From Nyssa sinensis (lineage: Eukaryota > Streptophyta > Magnoliopsida > Cornales > Nyssaceae), in assembly GCA_008638375.1 (NCBI GenBank), contig CM018038.1, positions 32,417,383 through 32,481,382 of the forward strand: a DNA stretch of 64,000 nucleotides. The letters run 5' to 3'. Numbering within the stretch: the first letter of the stretch is position 1; every line of letters begins with the position of its first letter. Shown piece by piece: positions 48,201-60,060 of the stretch. The translations under genes were made by a program, and so were the position numbers. The notes beneath the pieces were generated by a model that ran no database searches, was not told the DNA's origin, and worked only from the letters and a program-made list of their open reading frames with translations.

Positions 48201-51200
48201 TTATCCCCACCTAACACTAGAATTAATCATTCATCCCCTGCCAGAAGAGCGTAAAGGATCAAGTCAGCTGGGTTGGATAACATTGATGGCCAATCAAAGC
48301 CGAACCTTGTGGCTTAGGTTGCCCACAACACAACCCTATTCCACCTCAAGTAAGTTTGAGGTGGCATGATTATCATTTTAACAATGCCTATGGGTTAATA
48401 TACTTTATAACATGTCCTCAAAGAACAACTTATGAAAGTCATTGGAGCAACAGAGACAACAATATTACAATAACAAGTTGCTCAACAATAATAACTAATA
48501 TGACATAAGATCGAAAAAATCAAATTGGTTATGACTACTCTTTTGCTTTAAATATAAGTTTATGTTCCATAAATACTCAATGTCAAATAATTTAAGCCCA
48601 ATCTCACCCCATTGACCAGGTTGGGTGGAGGTCAGACTACCCAAGTTGCAACACAATCGGCCATAGCAAGAGGATTAAGGGGGAAATAATATTCATACTG
48701 AGGCCTTCACACTGCTTGCTGAATTGATCAATGTATTGATTTAAATTAAATTTTCAAACTCCAAAGCTATACTAGCTTCTTTCCTTGTAGCTAAAGCAGG
48801 AATTCTGATTTGGCATCAAAAAAATTGTTTCTATTTTTATTATACTCTGAAAGAGGAAAAAAGTACCATGCTATGCCCTGCCACACCTTTGCTCTAAGAG
48901 GCACGGATATGGACACGGGACACAGATACGACACGACACGGACACGCAGAAGCAATGTTTCCAGCATTAAACCACCAGAAGCACCTTATCCTTTTACTAA
49001 TTTAGAGTTGACTTTTCTAGTCTGCTTTTATGGCCATTTAAACACAAAGCAGTGATAAATCACTTGACTCAACCACATTTCGAATCTGACCCATCATCTT
49101 TACAACAAATACAAAAATTGAAAGGATATCTGGTCTCGTCCCGACAATTTAGGAAGGCTGGGTTTTTTAGGAGATGCAACTGGCATAGTAAAACTTTTCT
49201 TTCTTGACGATTTGCCAATGTGTCATAACATAATATTATTTATCTAGGGATCATTACTTCAGGAAATAGTAAAAGCTCAGATTGCCAAGCAAGAGAATAC
49301 GGGTTCCAGTCTAGAATAGCCATGTTGTATAGATACTGCCAAAGGTAGGGATTTGTATCTAGTCCGCTTCTCTTAGCACCACACATTGGCATGATTGCAT
49401 GACCAGGACTGCTAATTGCCTTTTTATCATATCATTGATTTTATATCAAACAATTGAATCAACCTTTTGAGAATAGTATTCCACAGAAAACATGCCATAT
49501 TACAGTGTCAAAGAGATACTTAAGGAAATGTAGGTGAAGAATATAAAAGGCACAAGCATGCCTAATTGCCTGTGTTGTAACCCAGATAAAGTATCATAAA
49601 AATTCCCTGGATGTCACCCTTAGTTCTAAGCTTTAATTGTTAATAGCACTACAATTTAATTTTATTAGTTAAAATTTAATACATATTTCAGTATGAATAA
49701 ACACAGAATGTATAAATAAATAAATAAACCTGCAAAGGAATAATAATAGTGTGGTTTGCATTTAAGTTTTTGTTCGAGTGCTACAGGACTAAACACATAT
49801 CTGACACAACTCATAACCTCTTTAAATACATTTGGAGGAAATGCTGAATAAAAGTAAAAGGGTTAAACAAAAGAGAACAATGAAAACTGTCAGCTTTCAT
49901 TATAAAGATTGAGATTTGAGATATCAAAGATGACAAGAAATTACAAACGGAAAAAATGTTCGAGCCAGAGGTTCTAACAAAAAAAGCTATCATTGAGACA
50001 ATACCCAAAAATATCAAGCCGTCACCATGTGTCTTGTGGCAAACAAAGCAGAGATGTTATTGAGTTCGATAGACTTCATTTCTTTCACAATTACTGAGTA
50101 TCATATTGTAATATCAAGAACTAAATAAATTAAATGGTCAGTGAATTTAATTTATTGATAGAATCGTTTAAATATTCAGAATGTTACTTTAATTTCAACG
50201 GCCAATGTAGTGATATTAAGGTTTTGAGGAGTGTATCTAAACCACTTGTTGTGATAATTCATATATATTAATTCTTTTTGTGCATATTAGCTTCCTATAA
50301 GTGATGCCCAAGATTAGCAGTAGCCCTACAAATCCTATAGACATACTTGGAAACTGAAGTTAAAATCCGCAATGCACTCCTATGCTGTGAATATACTTGA
50401 ACCAGGTAAGTAAAATTTATAATGGCACTCAAAGATGAGGACTATTTGGCTCTTTCTATTTCAAATGTTTAAATGCCGAGGATTAATACTTTACGCTTAC
50501 AGTAGAGATCCTAGCTCCCCTTGAAAGCCTTCAGGAAGCCTTCTCTAAAGGAATCCACCATCTCTTGAATATAGGGTGACTTGAGGCGGTTGTGGGTCGG
50601 GTGCAATCTCAATTCTTTAAATTTTGGCACAAGGCACGCATTTGATGGCTTCTTTACAGGCAAAGAAAAAATGGAATCCTAGATCAAGTAATGAGAGAGT
50701 TCTTGTGGCTAAAGGAGGTTGTTATCTGGAAAATTATCTAACTGACCGGCAATATGAGGCTGAAGAGCTACTACATGTATTCCTTTTGGAGGGATTTTTT
50801 CAACCCTCCACAAGGGGAAATTAATGTTTGGGTTTGTAAGACTTTGGCAGTTAATTTCTTTTGTATGGTATAGTTACTGTTTGTTCTCTTAATTGAATTG
50901 CAATTAAAGTTAGCCCAATCCTTTAGTGTTGTTCGTAGTTTTTTTGAGTCAAGTATTCCACATCCTTCATTTATAAAAACAATTTCTGGTTAATAAATTA
51001 TGTAGAATATTTGGAGAAAAAAAAATACTTTTAAAGATACACCATATATTATAGCAAGGAATCATCTTGTGGGAAAGAAAGGAAACAATAAAAAAAAGGA
51101 TCCAAATTTTTTTGAAACGCATGACTTCTCATCTTTTGATTTCCAATAAATAATTGTGTTACTTAAGTTGGTTGAGTTTTTTTAGTTCTCAACAATAACA

Positions 51201-52737
51201 AGATAATCAAATAAAAGTAATAGTTGTTTGTTTCTTGTGAAGGATGGAAGAAAGTAAAGGAGACTACTAAACAATTCTTTTCAAGCATTTTCCATCCTCT
51301 CAAACTTTCCAAAAACCAAGTGCCACCTAAATTCTTTTTTTATTTCCCCAATTTTCAAGGAACACCAAACAATACATAAATACCCAATTACACGTACATA
51401 ATACATACATTACATCACCAACAATGGCTGGGGTGGATTTAGCGGTTTGATTCTTAGCTTTTGATTTCTGTTAAAAAAAAAAAAGTATGAACAAAAGTTT
51501 GTTTAAGGACATTCGAGGGGGCAAGGGGGGCATATGACAAGCCAAGCCTAAGTTTAAGAACAGGAAAAGTAACACAGAAGTAGCAATGTAGACTAAAAAT
51601 TGAAGCTAAAGAAAGTATTGAGCTTGGTTGGTTTAATAAGATAAAGATTAGTCTGAACTCTGAACTGTTGAGATAGACATTATGGTGGCAGATGGCAAGA
51701 CAAACATTTTGAGAACTCTTAACTTCTAATATGAAACCCATAAAAAGAGCAGAGGGGAAACAACAATATATGGAAAGAAAAAAAAAACTAATTTATGACC
51801 CAAAATCAATTAATCAAGTAAAGTTTGGTAGCACATTAAAAATGCCAATTGGGGACAAGAAAGTATGGACAAAAAAAACTAATTTTTGACCCAAATTTAA
51901 GTAAAGTTTGGTAGCACATCAAAAATGCCAATTGCATTGAAAGAAACGTGGCGTGTCAAGAAATTTCATGCAACAAGCCAATCTCCTATCAGCAGCTCAA
52001 TATTAGTCACAACTTGAACAACTCAAAAACTCTTATCACTGTTTAATTTTCTTGAACACTAGAGAACTATTTAATTTTTCCTTTAAGCCAAGCAAAACAG
52101 CCATAGAGCCAAAAGATATAATGAGATTTGGATATGTGGGTGTTTTCACATGATGAATTTCATAGTCTTGGGGTAATTTGTGGCCGCAACCGAGATACGA
52201 GTTCAATTCCACCTCAAGACCAAATAGAGGAAATAAATTACGAAGATTAATGAATGAAAATGAAGTTTTCAAAAGGATGAAGACATGAGGTGAGATAAAT
52301 AAACCAAAAAAATGCATAATGTTTCAAGACAACTGCTGTTTGGTTTGCTTAGATTACATAAATCACAACTACATAAACAAAAAAACAAAACAAAACATAA
52401 GTTGAGGTCTAAGCCCAAACTAGTGATATCTATAGACCTCAATATATTGAATTATGTCATGTCACTGATTACATAGCTTCACAATTAACGCTAAATTGTA
52501 ATACTCACACACACACATAAAACTAGATGTGTATATAGCTAACAGAAGTTGCAGCCAGAAGATCTACGAGTTCCGAATGAAGAAAGCTGATTAATGACGA
52601 CAGCAGATGAAGAGGGTTGGTACATATAACTTCACCTTGTGGTCGGACTCGGAAGCGAATGTCGTCAAAGAGGCGAATAAGAGAGAGAAGAGGAGGAAGA
52701 TGGCGGTGACGGAGAAGGATCGGCCGGTGGAGAACAT
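42954..52737 (-). CDS. TMN1: Transmembrane 9 superfamily (nonaspanin/EMP70) protein
   Basis: Twelve coding exons (minus): 52737-52636, 47383-47190, 47109-47004, 46804-46787, 46693-46599, 46482-46330, 46061-45927, 45507-45341, 44952-44858, 44664-44291, 43481-43208, 43021-42954. All have GT-AG borders; about 592 residues, the usual family size. Residues 1-30 are a signal peptide ([16 protein letters not shown]). The lumenal domain contains [20 protein letters not shown] and [11 protein letters not shown]. Nine membrane spans follow the cytosolic [28 protein letters not shown] region, including [16 protein letters not shown] and [12 protein letters not shown]. The C-terminus RNIKCD fits the K-x-D Golgi-retention signal known for plant EMP12. 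The protein acts in endosome/Golgi membranes. Exons 2 and 3 each carry one extra base (near 47217-47228 and 47056-47062), which breaks the frame; all else is conserved. Confidence 0.92.
45182..45241. repeat. (TC)n, T-run and G-run in TM9SF intron
   Basis: A TC dinucleotide run is followed by about 14 T and then about 13 G on the plus strand, within the intron 44953-45340. The length of such homopolymers is unreliable in assemblies. Confidence 0.9.
45582..45818. mobile_element. Stowaway-like MITE in TM9SF intron
   Basis: Ends CTCCCTCAATCCCA and the complement of GGGACAAAGGGAG form the CTCCCT...AGGGAG inverted repeat of Stowaway (Tc1/mariner) MITEs. TA lies on both sides (45580-45581 and 45819-45820). 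Length is 237 bases. It lies in the intron between the exons ending 45927 and starting 45507. Confidence 0.85.
46787..46804 (-). other. 18-bp micro-exon of TM9SF
   Basis: An acceptor (AATCAG) and a donor (GTATGC) bracket 18 bases that supply DDLPLW, linking SYWFEFFI in the previous exon to GFVGELHPD in the next. The DDLPxWGF motif is conserved in TM9SF proteins, so the exon is needed for the normal product. Confidence 0.85.
48897..48950. repeat. Fragment of ACACGG-type MITE-like repeat
   Basis: GGCACGGATATGGACACGG ... ACACGACACGGACACG matches the left part of the repeat at 20309. The remainder is missing. Confidence 0.5.
51821..51930. repeat. Short tandem duplication in TM9SF intron 1
   Basis: The run AGTAAAGTTTGGTAGCACAT followed by AAAAATGCCAATTG occurs twice, about 83 bases apart, with AAAAAAACTAATTT-like sequence also shared. 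It looks like a local duplication. Confidence 0.7.
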
Positions 52738-53945
52738 GGCTGGTGTAACAATTTTAATTAACAATGTCGGATCTGCAAAAGATTAATTGTCATTTCAATG
52801 TTGCAGTGAGTGAGAGAGATCCGTCGAGTAAACGAGGATTTTGAGAGCTGAACCTGAACGTCTCCACTCTCGCACCTACCTTTGATTTGTTACGAGGTTG
52901 GGCTCTTCTGCGTGGGAAGCCTGGTATAGTGTGTGCTCAAAGTAACCAATTAAAACCTGCGACGTGAACTTGTCCACATCAATTGGGTGTCGTCCGCTTA
53001 ATAGTTCTTTTAGAGCAATGGTACATCCCAAATTTATATTTTTAATTAGAAAAATTCATTGGCATTGTGGAATGTAATAAACAATAATGCTTTATTTTTT
53101 ATATTTGTATTTTAAATTTTTATCTCAAAATGATATGACACTCATTATATCAATATAAATAATTACAGAATTTTGCTCGACCTTGTTCTAAATTATTTTA
53201 GCTTTTTTTTTTAATTTTGAATTTTGAATTTCTTATTTTCATTATGTAAAACTATATGAAACAAAAAAAAATATAGAAATTATAAACAAGGTATGAATTA
53301 GCATAGCAGTATATATGATATAATTTAATCAAATTCGAAGTCGCTTTTATGCAGTACTAGATTAGTTATGTATAATAATTGGGGTTAATTCAGTTGGTCA
53401 TTTATAATTTTTTTTAAAAAAAGTTACAAGTCCAAGTCTCATTATTTATCAGGGAGATATAAATATTTATTCTCACTTAGTTATAAGCTGAGTTAAGTTA
53501 TTTGTCTAAGACTCATTTTAAAGAGGACTTTTGGGTTAGGTTATGTCTTGTAAATTGGTTTGAGTTTAGTTGTAATAAAGTTGAGTTGATTATAATACAT
53601 GAATTATAACACCTCATCACTTTTTTAAAAAAAGGATTAATTATATATAAAGAATAAAAATATTAATTATCAAAATTACACAAAATAATTATTTTTATTT
53701 GTGATTGAACTATTTGTTTAAACTTATGAATAACATATCGTCAGTAGTTTTTTTTATAATGTTTTCAATTTAAAATTAATTAGTGTTCATTTAAAATAAA
53801 TTTAATTAATTTCAACTTTCTGAAAAAGATTTTATATTATTATAAGATCAACTCATGTTTTCAATTTGAAGTAAATAACTAAATTATTTCTTATTTTGAG
53901 GTTAGATCCATTTGATGACATTGACACTTGAAATTTCTTTTATAA
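52738..53945. promoter_or_regulatory. TM9SF upstream region and AT-rich intergenic DNA
   Basis: The first 200-300 bases (to about 53000) would hold the TM9SF 5' untranslated region and promoter, reading left. The rest is AT-rich with no gene. TATAA at 53941-53945 flanks the Tat-2 LTR. Confidence 0.4.
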
Positions 53946-54420
53946 TGACAATAATACTTAATGTCGCTCTTTTCTGGTCTGAAAACTTCCCCTCTCGAAC
54001 TACCTATTAAGAACTTGAGATCAGAGGGTTATCGGAAAGGCTCCTAGTGATAGCCGCTCCGATTATAAAGTTAGTAAAGAAATCAAAACAGTAATTCAAG
54101 AAAAGAATTCAACATCCATTGAAAGTGTACTTTATGAATGTATTTATAGGCTGTAGATATCCTAAGTTGAGTAGGATTATGAGCCATAAAAGTAGAAATT
54201 TGAGGATATATGAAGATAGTAGTTTCCATGTATAAATCTGTTTCCTTATTCGAAAGTCGGTAGTTTATGGAAGGCGGTGAAAAGTTATGAACCCATCACC
54301 TCTGAATCCTTTGTACTTGGTTGACTTGGATAAAATACTCCTATCATGACCTGTACCTTGAAGAGCTCACTGTAAACACGTGTCACGCCTTGAATACGGT
54401 ATTCAAATTATGGTATATTA
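53946..54420 (-). repeat. 3' LTR of Tat-2
   Basis: On the minus strand it begins TAATATACC after GGGGGGAGTAGC and ends TATTATTGTCA. Shared phrases with the LTR at 2061-2641 include CCCTCTGATCT. The partner LTR is outside the window, so the left end is inferred from the TG/CA rule. Confidence 0.6.
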
Positions 54421-54904
54421 GCTACTCCCCCCAAGCCTCTGTTCTGTGGCATACTTAGAGTTGAGGTTAGGGTTTCTAAGACGTTGTAAGTGTGCCAGTC
54501 ATAAATGCGTCGTTCCGCATTCCAAAGAGACAATCGTTGATGTGACATTTATTGCGTCAGTTGTTGGTTAGGGCTACGAGGCCATCATTGCCTCAACCGT
54601 AGCGGCGGTTCAGAAGCGAATGCCTCCTACGTTAACACTTGTTGGATTTATATAAAAAGAGGAAGGAACACATTACTACTCCCCCTTTCAACACTTCGGT
54701 ATTTTAAATGCTTTAATCATCAAGAGAGACTTTGGCATTTTGATCACTTTAATCAACAAGAGAGTTTTCCTGAGTGAGGAGATCTCCGGTGTACTAGAAA
54801 AATTCTACTGATCAAGACCTCGGTCAAGTTTGGTTTACAAACCTTCGTTGTTTTTCTTATCGTCTTCATCTTTCCTCTTATTTCTTCCTTTCTTCTTTTT
54901 TACA
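54421..54904. promoter_or_regulatory. Leader/promoter side of the Tat-2 antisense gene
   Basis: Between LTR and the antisense ATG. It starts with the complement of the polypurine tract (GCTACTCCCCCC). A TATA-like ATTTATATAAAAAGAGG near 54649 lies about 255 bases upstream of the ATG at 54905 and reads toward it. A similar TATATAGG-type sequence in copy 0 (complement of CCTCTTTATATAGG, near 1840) lies at a comparable distance, so this may be the antisense promoter. Confidence 0.5.
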
Positions 54905-56807
54905 ATGTCTACGTCTGATGCCCAGTCAAGTACTGGTTATGAAGTCGCAGAGTCATAGGAGTAAATCTAGTAACTAGTAGCCCATTAGAAAACGTAGAAA
55001 ATAGGTCAGTTGGTAATCCAGCCTTGAGCTATGACGTTAAGATAGTAGAGGCCTTTGTAGAGCCTAGGAACAGATGCGGGGAAACTTATGGAAAAACCCA
55101 TAAATGGAGGAGAGCGAAAGTGTCATCACTCAGAGCATGATTAATGTTCTGAGGGCTACTTTCGACTTCCCTACTAACATCTCTTATAGGATACCTGAGC
55201 CTATAGATTGCTCTTTAGACGTCCAACAAGGTGAGATCTATGCTTACCTTAAGTGGTTTGAGATAAGGGTTCGGTTCCCCTTTCACCGTATCATTAGGAA
55301 ATTTTTTAGTTGGTTTAAGATTTTTCCAATTGACTTGAACATCAATAGTTGGAGCAACTGCTAGGTTTTGTAGTATTCGGTCACTTGAATAAGGGCAAGA
55401 TAGATATCCCCTTGATTAGAAGTAATATGGATGTGAAGTACTTGAGGTTAGAAGCCATGTTTTACATGTCTTTCGACAAGGGGTTCAGAATCTCTCCTGT
55501 ACTCACTTCCAATCAGACTTGGAAGAAGCAGTACTTCTATGTAAAGGGAGGTTGGGAGTTCGAGGATTTTAAGAACCAGGCTTCAACCATCCCACAAAGG
55601 ACTGACATTAAGGGTGAACCCTTTTTTATTTCCCATAACCTCCTCATTTTTTCTCACTTTTCTGTATTTGAGTCTAACTTATTTTCTATTTTATATATTT
55701 GTGCAAACAAGAAGGTTTGGAAGAGATCAATCTTTACTTCTGATCTCCAAAAGAAGTATAATAAACTTCTTCAGACTAACAACCGTTCTCATGAGATGAT
55801 CCTCACACCGAAGAACTTAATGAAGGCTGGGTTGGTAAAGGATCGTCCTGAAAGTCTGAAGAAGTCCTTGGTCATTGGATGAGTACTAAGGAAGAAAAAA
55901 AAACTAGGAAAACATCTACCCTTGTTGTTCCTCCTCATCTAGAATAAAGAAGGGGGCTGATTTTGGACTCTTTGGAGCGAACTGTTTTAGAGGAGCTGGC
56001 TCGCTCCCTAGCTCAGAAGGCCTTCTGCCCCTGGCGCCTATCATGCCAAAAAGGAAGAGAGGGACCAGAGTTTAAGGACTCTGGTACAAGTGTCATGAAA
56101 AAGGCATATAAGGATTCTTGGACCACAAGCGCTAGTAAATTCTCTAGGCTGAAACGCAAGAAGATAGCCAAATATCTTATGGCTATCCACATAAGGGTAA
56201 GTTTTCTATTCTCCATATTTTTTATGTTATCTTTTTATATTCTGCATACATTAAATTCCAACTTAAATGCTTTATTGTGTCCGGTTGTTAATGGTTTGGC
56301 AGCTATCATCGACTTCCTTGAGGATACTGAGAAGGTTGACACCTTGCAATCGGAGCTTGATGAGACTAGGTTCCAGCTCGAGACTATACAGTCTATAGTG
56401 GCCGCCACTGAAGAAAAGCTAAAAGAGGCTGCCAATCCTACTCTATTTTGGAGTTTAGAAGAGATGCCTTGGCTGCCGAGCTAGAAGATCTTAAAAGGAC
56501 GTTTGAGGACTTCGAGACTACTTCTGCCAAGAAGCTTTAGGAGAGCATCAAAGCTGTCAGAGCTCAGACTAAGATCAACCTGAAGGCTGAAGACCAGGAT
56601 TTAGGGGACGAACTCATTGAGCACGGATACCGAACCTTCAAGAAGAAGCTTTGGAAGATGTATCCAGACCTAGACTTGATTGGGGTGAATGACATTCTGG
56701 TCTTCCAGGTTGAGGTAGATACTTTAAATGCTGATGATGAAGAAGAGACGTCTCCTGATCTCCCCCAAATTGTGCTCCTAGAGACTGCTGAGCCTGTAAC
56801 GATGTAG
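54905..56807 (+). pseudogene. Tat-2 antisense gene, decayed copy
   Basis: ATG at 54905 (MSTSDAQSSTGYEVAES) meets a stop. A good frame resumes at 55104 (TNISYRIPEPIDCSLDV, QQGEIYAYLKWFEIRVRFPF), shifts frame near 55350, and continues LLGFVVFGHLNKGKIDIPLI and NQTWKKQYFYVKGGWE. The exon 1 donor is at 55614 (AAGG/GTGAAC). Exon 2 begins near 55709, where the acceptor AG seems to have become AA, and ends at 56196 (AGG/GTAAGT). Exon 3 starts at 56303 after TTTGGCAG, holds a coiled coil (VDTLQSELDETRFQLETIQS) and, after a frameshift, KMYPDLDLIGVND, matching VYPDLDISKLDE of Tat-1, to the stop at 56805-56807. Intron positions match Tat-1. Confidence 0.75.
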
Positions 56808-57009
56808 TTCTATAGGATCTTTTGTACTTTTTCTTTTTTGTTCTTCTAATCTTGTAACCTTTCCATTTTTGGGGTTTTAATATATAAAGTTTTCACTACT
56901 TCAAAACTTTTCCAGTTTGATATCTTTGTGTTATTTCTAACTTTGAGTTAATTTCTCTAATATCCAGACCAACAGAAAAATATAAGTTTTCTAAGGATTC
57001 CAAAGTACT

Positions 57010-57495
57010 TATAAGGCATTTTAGAGGTTTAAATAATAAAATATACAAACGCATAACACTTGTAAATAATACAAGATCTTTTTAGGCGTCTGCTTACTGA
57101 TAAAATAGAGTATACAGACTTGCAACACTTGTAAATAATTCAAGGTCTTTTTAGAGGCATGTATAATAAAAAAATGGACCAAAACTGTAACACTTGTATC
57201 GAGTACAAAGTTTTTAAGGGTTTGTATATTAGGTAAAATGGACCAGACCTGTAACACTTACAATGAATACAAGGCTTTTAGGGGTCTGTACATTGATAAA
57301 ATGGACTAGACCTGTAACACTTGTAATGGATACAAGGTTTTTAGTGGTCTGTATATTGGGTAAAATGGACTTGACCTATAACATTTGTAATGGATACAAT
57401 GTTTTTAGGGGTCTGTACATTGATAAAATGGACTAGACTTGTAACACTTGTAATGGATACAAGGTTTTTAGGGGCTTGTACATTGATAAAAAGCT
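57010..57495. repeat. Seven-copy ~64-bp tandem array in the Tat-2 3' region
   Basis: The phrase TGTAACACTTGTAA (or variant) recurs with AACAC at about 57055, 57124, 57189, 57253, 57316, 57380 and 57443; spacings are 69, 65, 64, 63, 64 and 63. Each unit also has AAAATGGACTAGACC and AAGGTTTTTAGGGG. The left copies are most diverged. It lies at the same place as the 79-bp array of Tat-1. Confidence 0.9.
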
Positions 57496-57530
57496 TTGAG
57501 GTGAATCAAAAATAAATTTATTACTGATAA

Positions 57531-59115
57531 TACTTGCGTAAGTGTTCAATGTTCCAAGGCCTGGGTATAGATTTCCTAGTTAAATCTTTCAACGAATAAG
57601 TTGTAGGTCTAACAATCTTTGTTACTTTATAAGGCCCTTCCTAGTTAGGGGAGAGCTTTCCCATGATGGGATCTTTAGTATTTGGGAATACTCTTCTCAG
57701 AACAAGGTCTCAGAGTTAGAAATTAATGGGTTTTAACCCTTTATTGAAATATTTGGCCATTCTCTACTGGTGGGCTCCAGTCTTGATTTGAGCTTACTCA
57801 CGCCTTTCTTCTAGAGGGTTTAGATTTTCTGCGAGCTGTTGGCCATTAGTTTCATGGTCAAAGATGTTTGTTTTAAGGGTTGGCATACCAATTTCAATAG
57901 GAATGATTGCCTTGGCGCCATAGGCGAGTGAGAATAGTGTTTCCGTAGTATTTTTTTAGTAGTTCGGTAGGCCCAGAACACCCTAAGGAGCTCTTCAAAC
58001 CAGCTTCCCTTGGCTTCTTCTAATTTTCTCTTTACGACCTCTAGAATAGTACAGTTGGTGACCTTGACTTGTCTATTATCCTGAGGATGTCTTGGAGAGG
58101 AGGAGTGGTGACTAATGTAGAGGTTTTTACAGAATTTTTTGAATACATTTCTTGTAAATTGTGTCCCATTGTCTGAAATAATGACTTTGGGAATGCCGAA
58201 CTAGCACACAACATTCTTCCAAATGAAGTTCTTGACCTCTATCTCTGTGACGTGGGTCAGTGGTTCAGCTTCTGTCCACTTAGAGAAATAGTCAACGGCG
58301 ACTAGCAGGAATCTTCTATTATGGGGGGCTTTTGGTAATGGCCCTATGATGTCCATTCCTTATTAGGAAAAGGGCCAAGGACTTGCAATAGGGATGAGTT
58401 TATGTTGAGGTTGGTGTTGGTGAGAAGCAAAATGTTGACATTTGTCATACCTTCGAACATATTCTTTAGCTTGTTTTAGCATACTAGGCTAGTAGTAGCC
58501 CTGAGTTAGTGCTCAGTGGGCTATGGTTCTTTCACCATTATGGTTGCCACATATCCCCTCATGTATATCTGCCAAAACATAGTAGGCATTTTCTGGAGTC
58601 AAACACCATAGAAGGGGTTATGTATAAGACCTTCGATTTTTTTTTCTTTGAGAATCAAATACCGAGTTGACCTAATTCAAATTCTCCTAGCATGATTTTT
58701 TTCCTCTAGAAGCAATCCTTCCATTAGGTATTGAATGACAGGAGTCATCGAATTTGTTTTGAAATCTGATGAGCTTGCAGTGCTTCAATGTTAGGTTTTG
58801 ACTGATAGGAGATCTTTACCATAGAAACTCTTTCTGGTTTGAGATGGGAAGCCATATTCGCTAAAGTGTCTACCCTGGAGTTTTGATTCTTTTCAATCTT
58901 CTAAATAGTAAATTTGCAGAAAGACTGCTTTTGTGATTCCACCAGCTCTGAATACTTGGTCATTTTGTTATCTTTGGTAGAATATTCTCCCAGAACTTGA
59001 TTGCATACAAGTTGATAGTTAGAAAATACGTTGAGGTCTAGAGATTTACATTCCAGAGCTAATTTTAATCCGAGGATAAGTGCTTCATACTCAGTTTCGT
59101 TGTTAGAGGCTTTGA
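57531..59115 (-). pseudogene. Tat-2 pol remnant: integrase and part of second RNase H
   Basis: On the minus strand, RNase H pieces (SNNETEYEALILGLKLALEC, YQLVCNQVLGEYSTKD) at 59115-58901 are followed by a decayed zinc finger region and the integrase core: GMDIIGPLPKAPHNRRFLL, VDYFSKWTEAEPLTHVTE, IISDNGTQFT. At the third catalytic position the motif reads NRQVKVTN where Tat-1 has NGQAEVTN, so Glu has become Lys. The frame carries several TAG/TAA codons (for example after KNVVC). The C-terminus RPWNIEHLRKYYQ ends at the stop 57531-57533. Not functional. Confidence 0.85.
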
Positions 59116-59822
59116 TGTCACATTCCGGCACCTACCATACGCAGATGCCGAAGACGTAATGCCAGCCACCTTGCCGGTCTCTATACCGACAATACGACCA
59201 ACCAAAGGCAAACTTCTTAACCTTACAATGAATTGCATTCCAAATATAGGGTCAAAACAGTGAAAATTTAAAGCCTTTTTAATTATCATTCGAGTTGGGA
59301 ATGCAACTCAACTAAACACATTAGAGCACGTTTATAATCACTCACCTAATATCTCTAGAGCACCAATTTACATGAGCCGTGTCTCAATGCATCTATTGTA
59401 TATCAATGAATTCAATAATATAGTTTCACGAACCTTAATAACATGATTCAGTCCATGATAATCCTAGTCTCCATAATTCATTACCATCAAATCCTTGCTT
59501 GGGATGCCTTTGACCTACTAGTTTCATTTCTTTGTTCTTTCTAAGCCAATAGAGATAAATCCTAAAAAATGTTAAAATAGAGTGAGCTTAAACAAGCCGA
59601 GTGAGTAACATAGGTTCCCTGCCATAGGTTTTAAAACTAGTTCTTGTTTATAAAATGCATGTATAGTTGAGTCACTTTAGAGAATACAGTTTCATAAATC
59701 CACTTTTAAATCCAGTTTAAGCATAACAAAATAAAGCTGAACTGAATAGAACAAACAGATCATAACAGAATAGAACAAAATAGAATGCCAATAAATCAAT
59801 CAGAAGTATAGGCATATCATCG

Positions 59823-60060
59823 ACTATGTTTGAGCCTTTCCTAGTTGCCCATAAGCGGACACTTGTGGGACCTCTACCCTTTGGGTATTGCTCACAAACA
59901 TATCAGAATGGAACATGACAAAATTAAGTAGAATAGAACAAAATGCCAATCAATCATTTCATCAAGTATGTTTGAGCCTTTCCCAGCTACCCATAAGTGG
60001 ACACTCATGGGGCCTTTACCCTTCTAGGTTTGGCCTACTTATGCCATACCACTCGATCCT
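59823..60060. repeat. 142-bp tandem duplication in the solo LTR
   Basis: TATGTTTGAGCCTTTCC starts at 59825 and again at 59967, each followed by CCATAAG, GGACACT and TACCCTT. The intervening AACAGAATAGAACA-like tracts are repeated as well. Confidence 0.8.

Larger units (their letters stand above)
47384..52635. other. TM9SF intron 1, 5.25 kb
   Basis: This long first intron follows the signal-peptide exon. It holds no gene I can recognise. Short open frames (47539-47754, 48810-49055, 50624-50824) have no family resemblance. 47565-47700 is a GC-richer island, possibly an old TE fragment. 48897-48950 is a fragment of a MITE-like family. Some duplicated sentences occur (for example AAGTTTGGTAGCACAT near 51821 and 51904). 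Confidence 0.6.

Noticed and set aside
50624..50824. Small gene in TM9SF intron 1
   Set aside because: No recognisable domain, no conserved context, short length.
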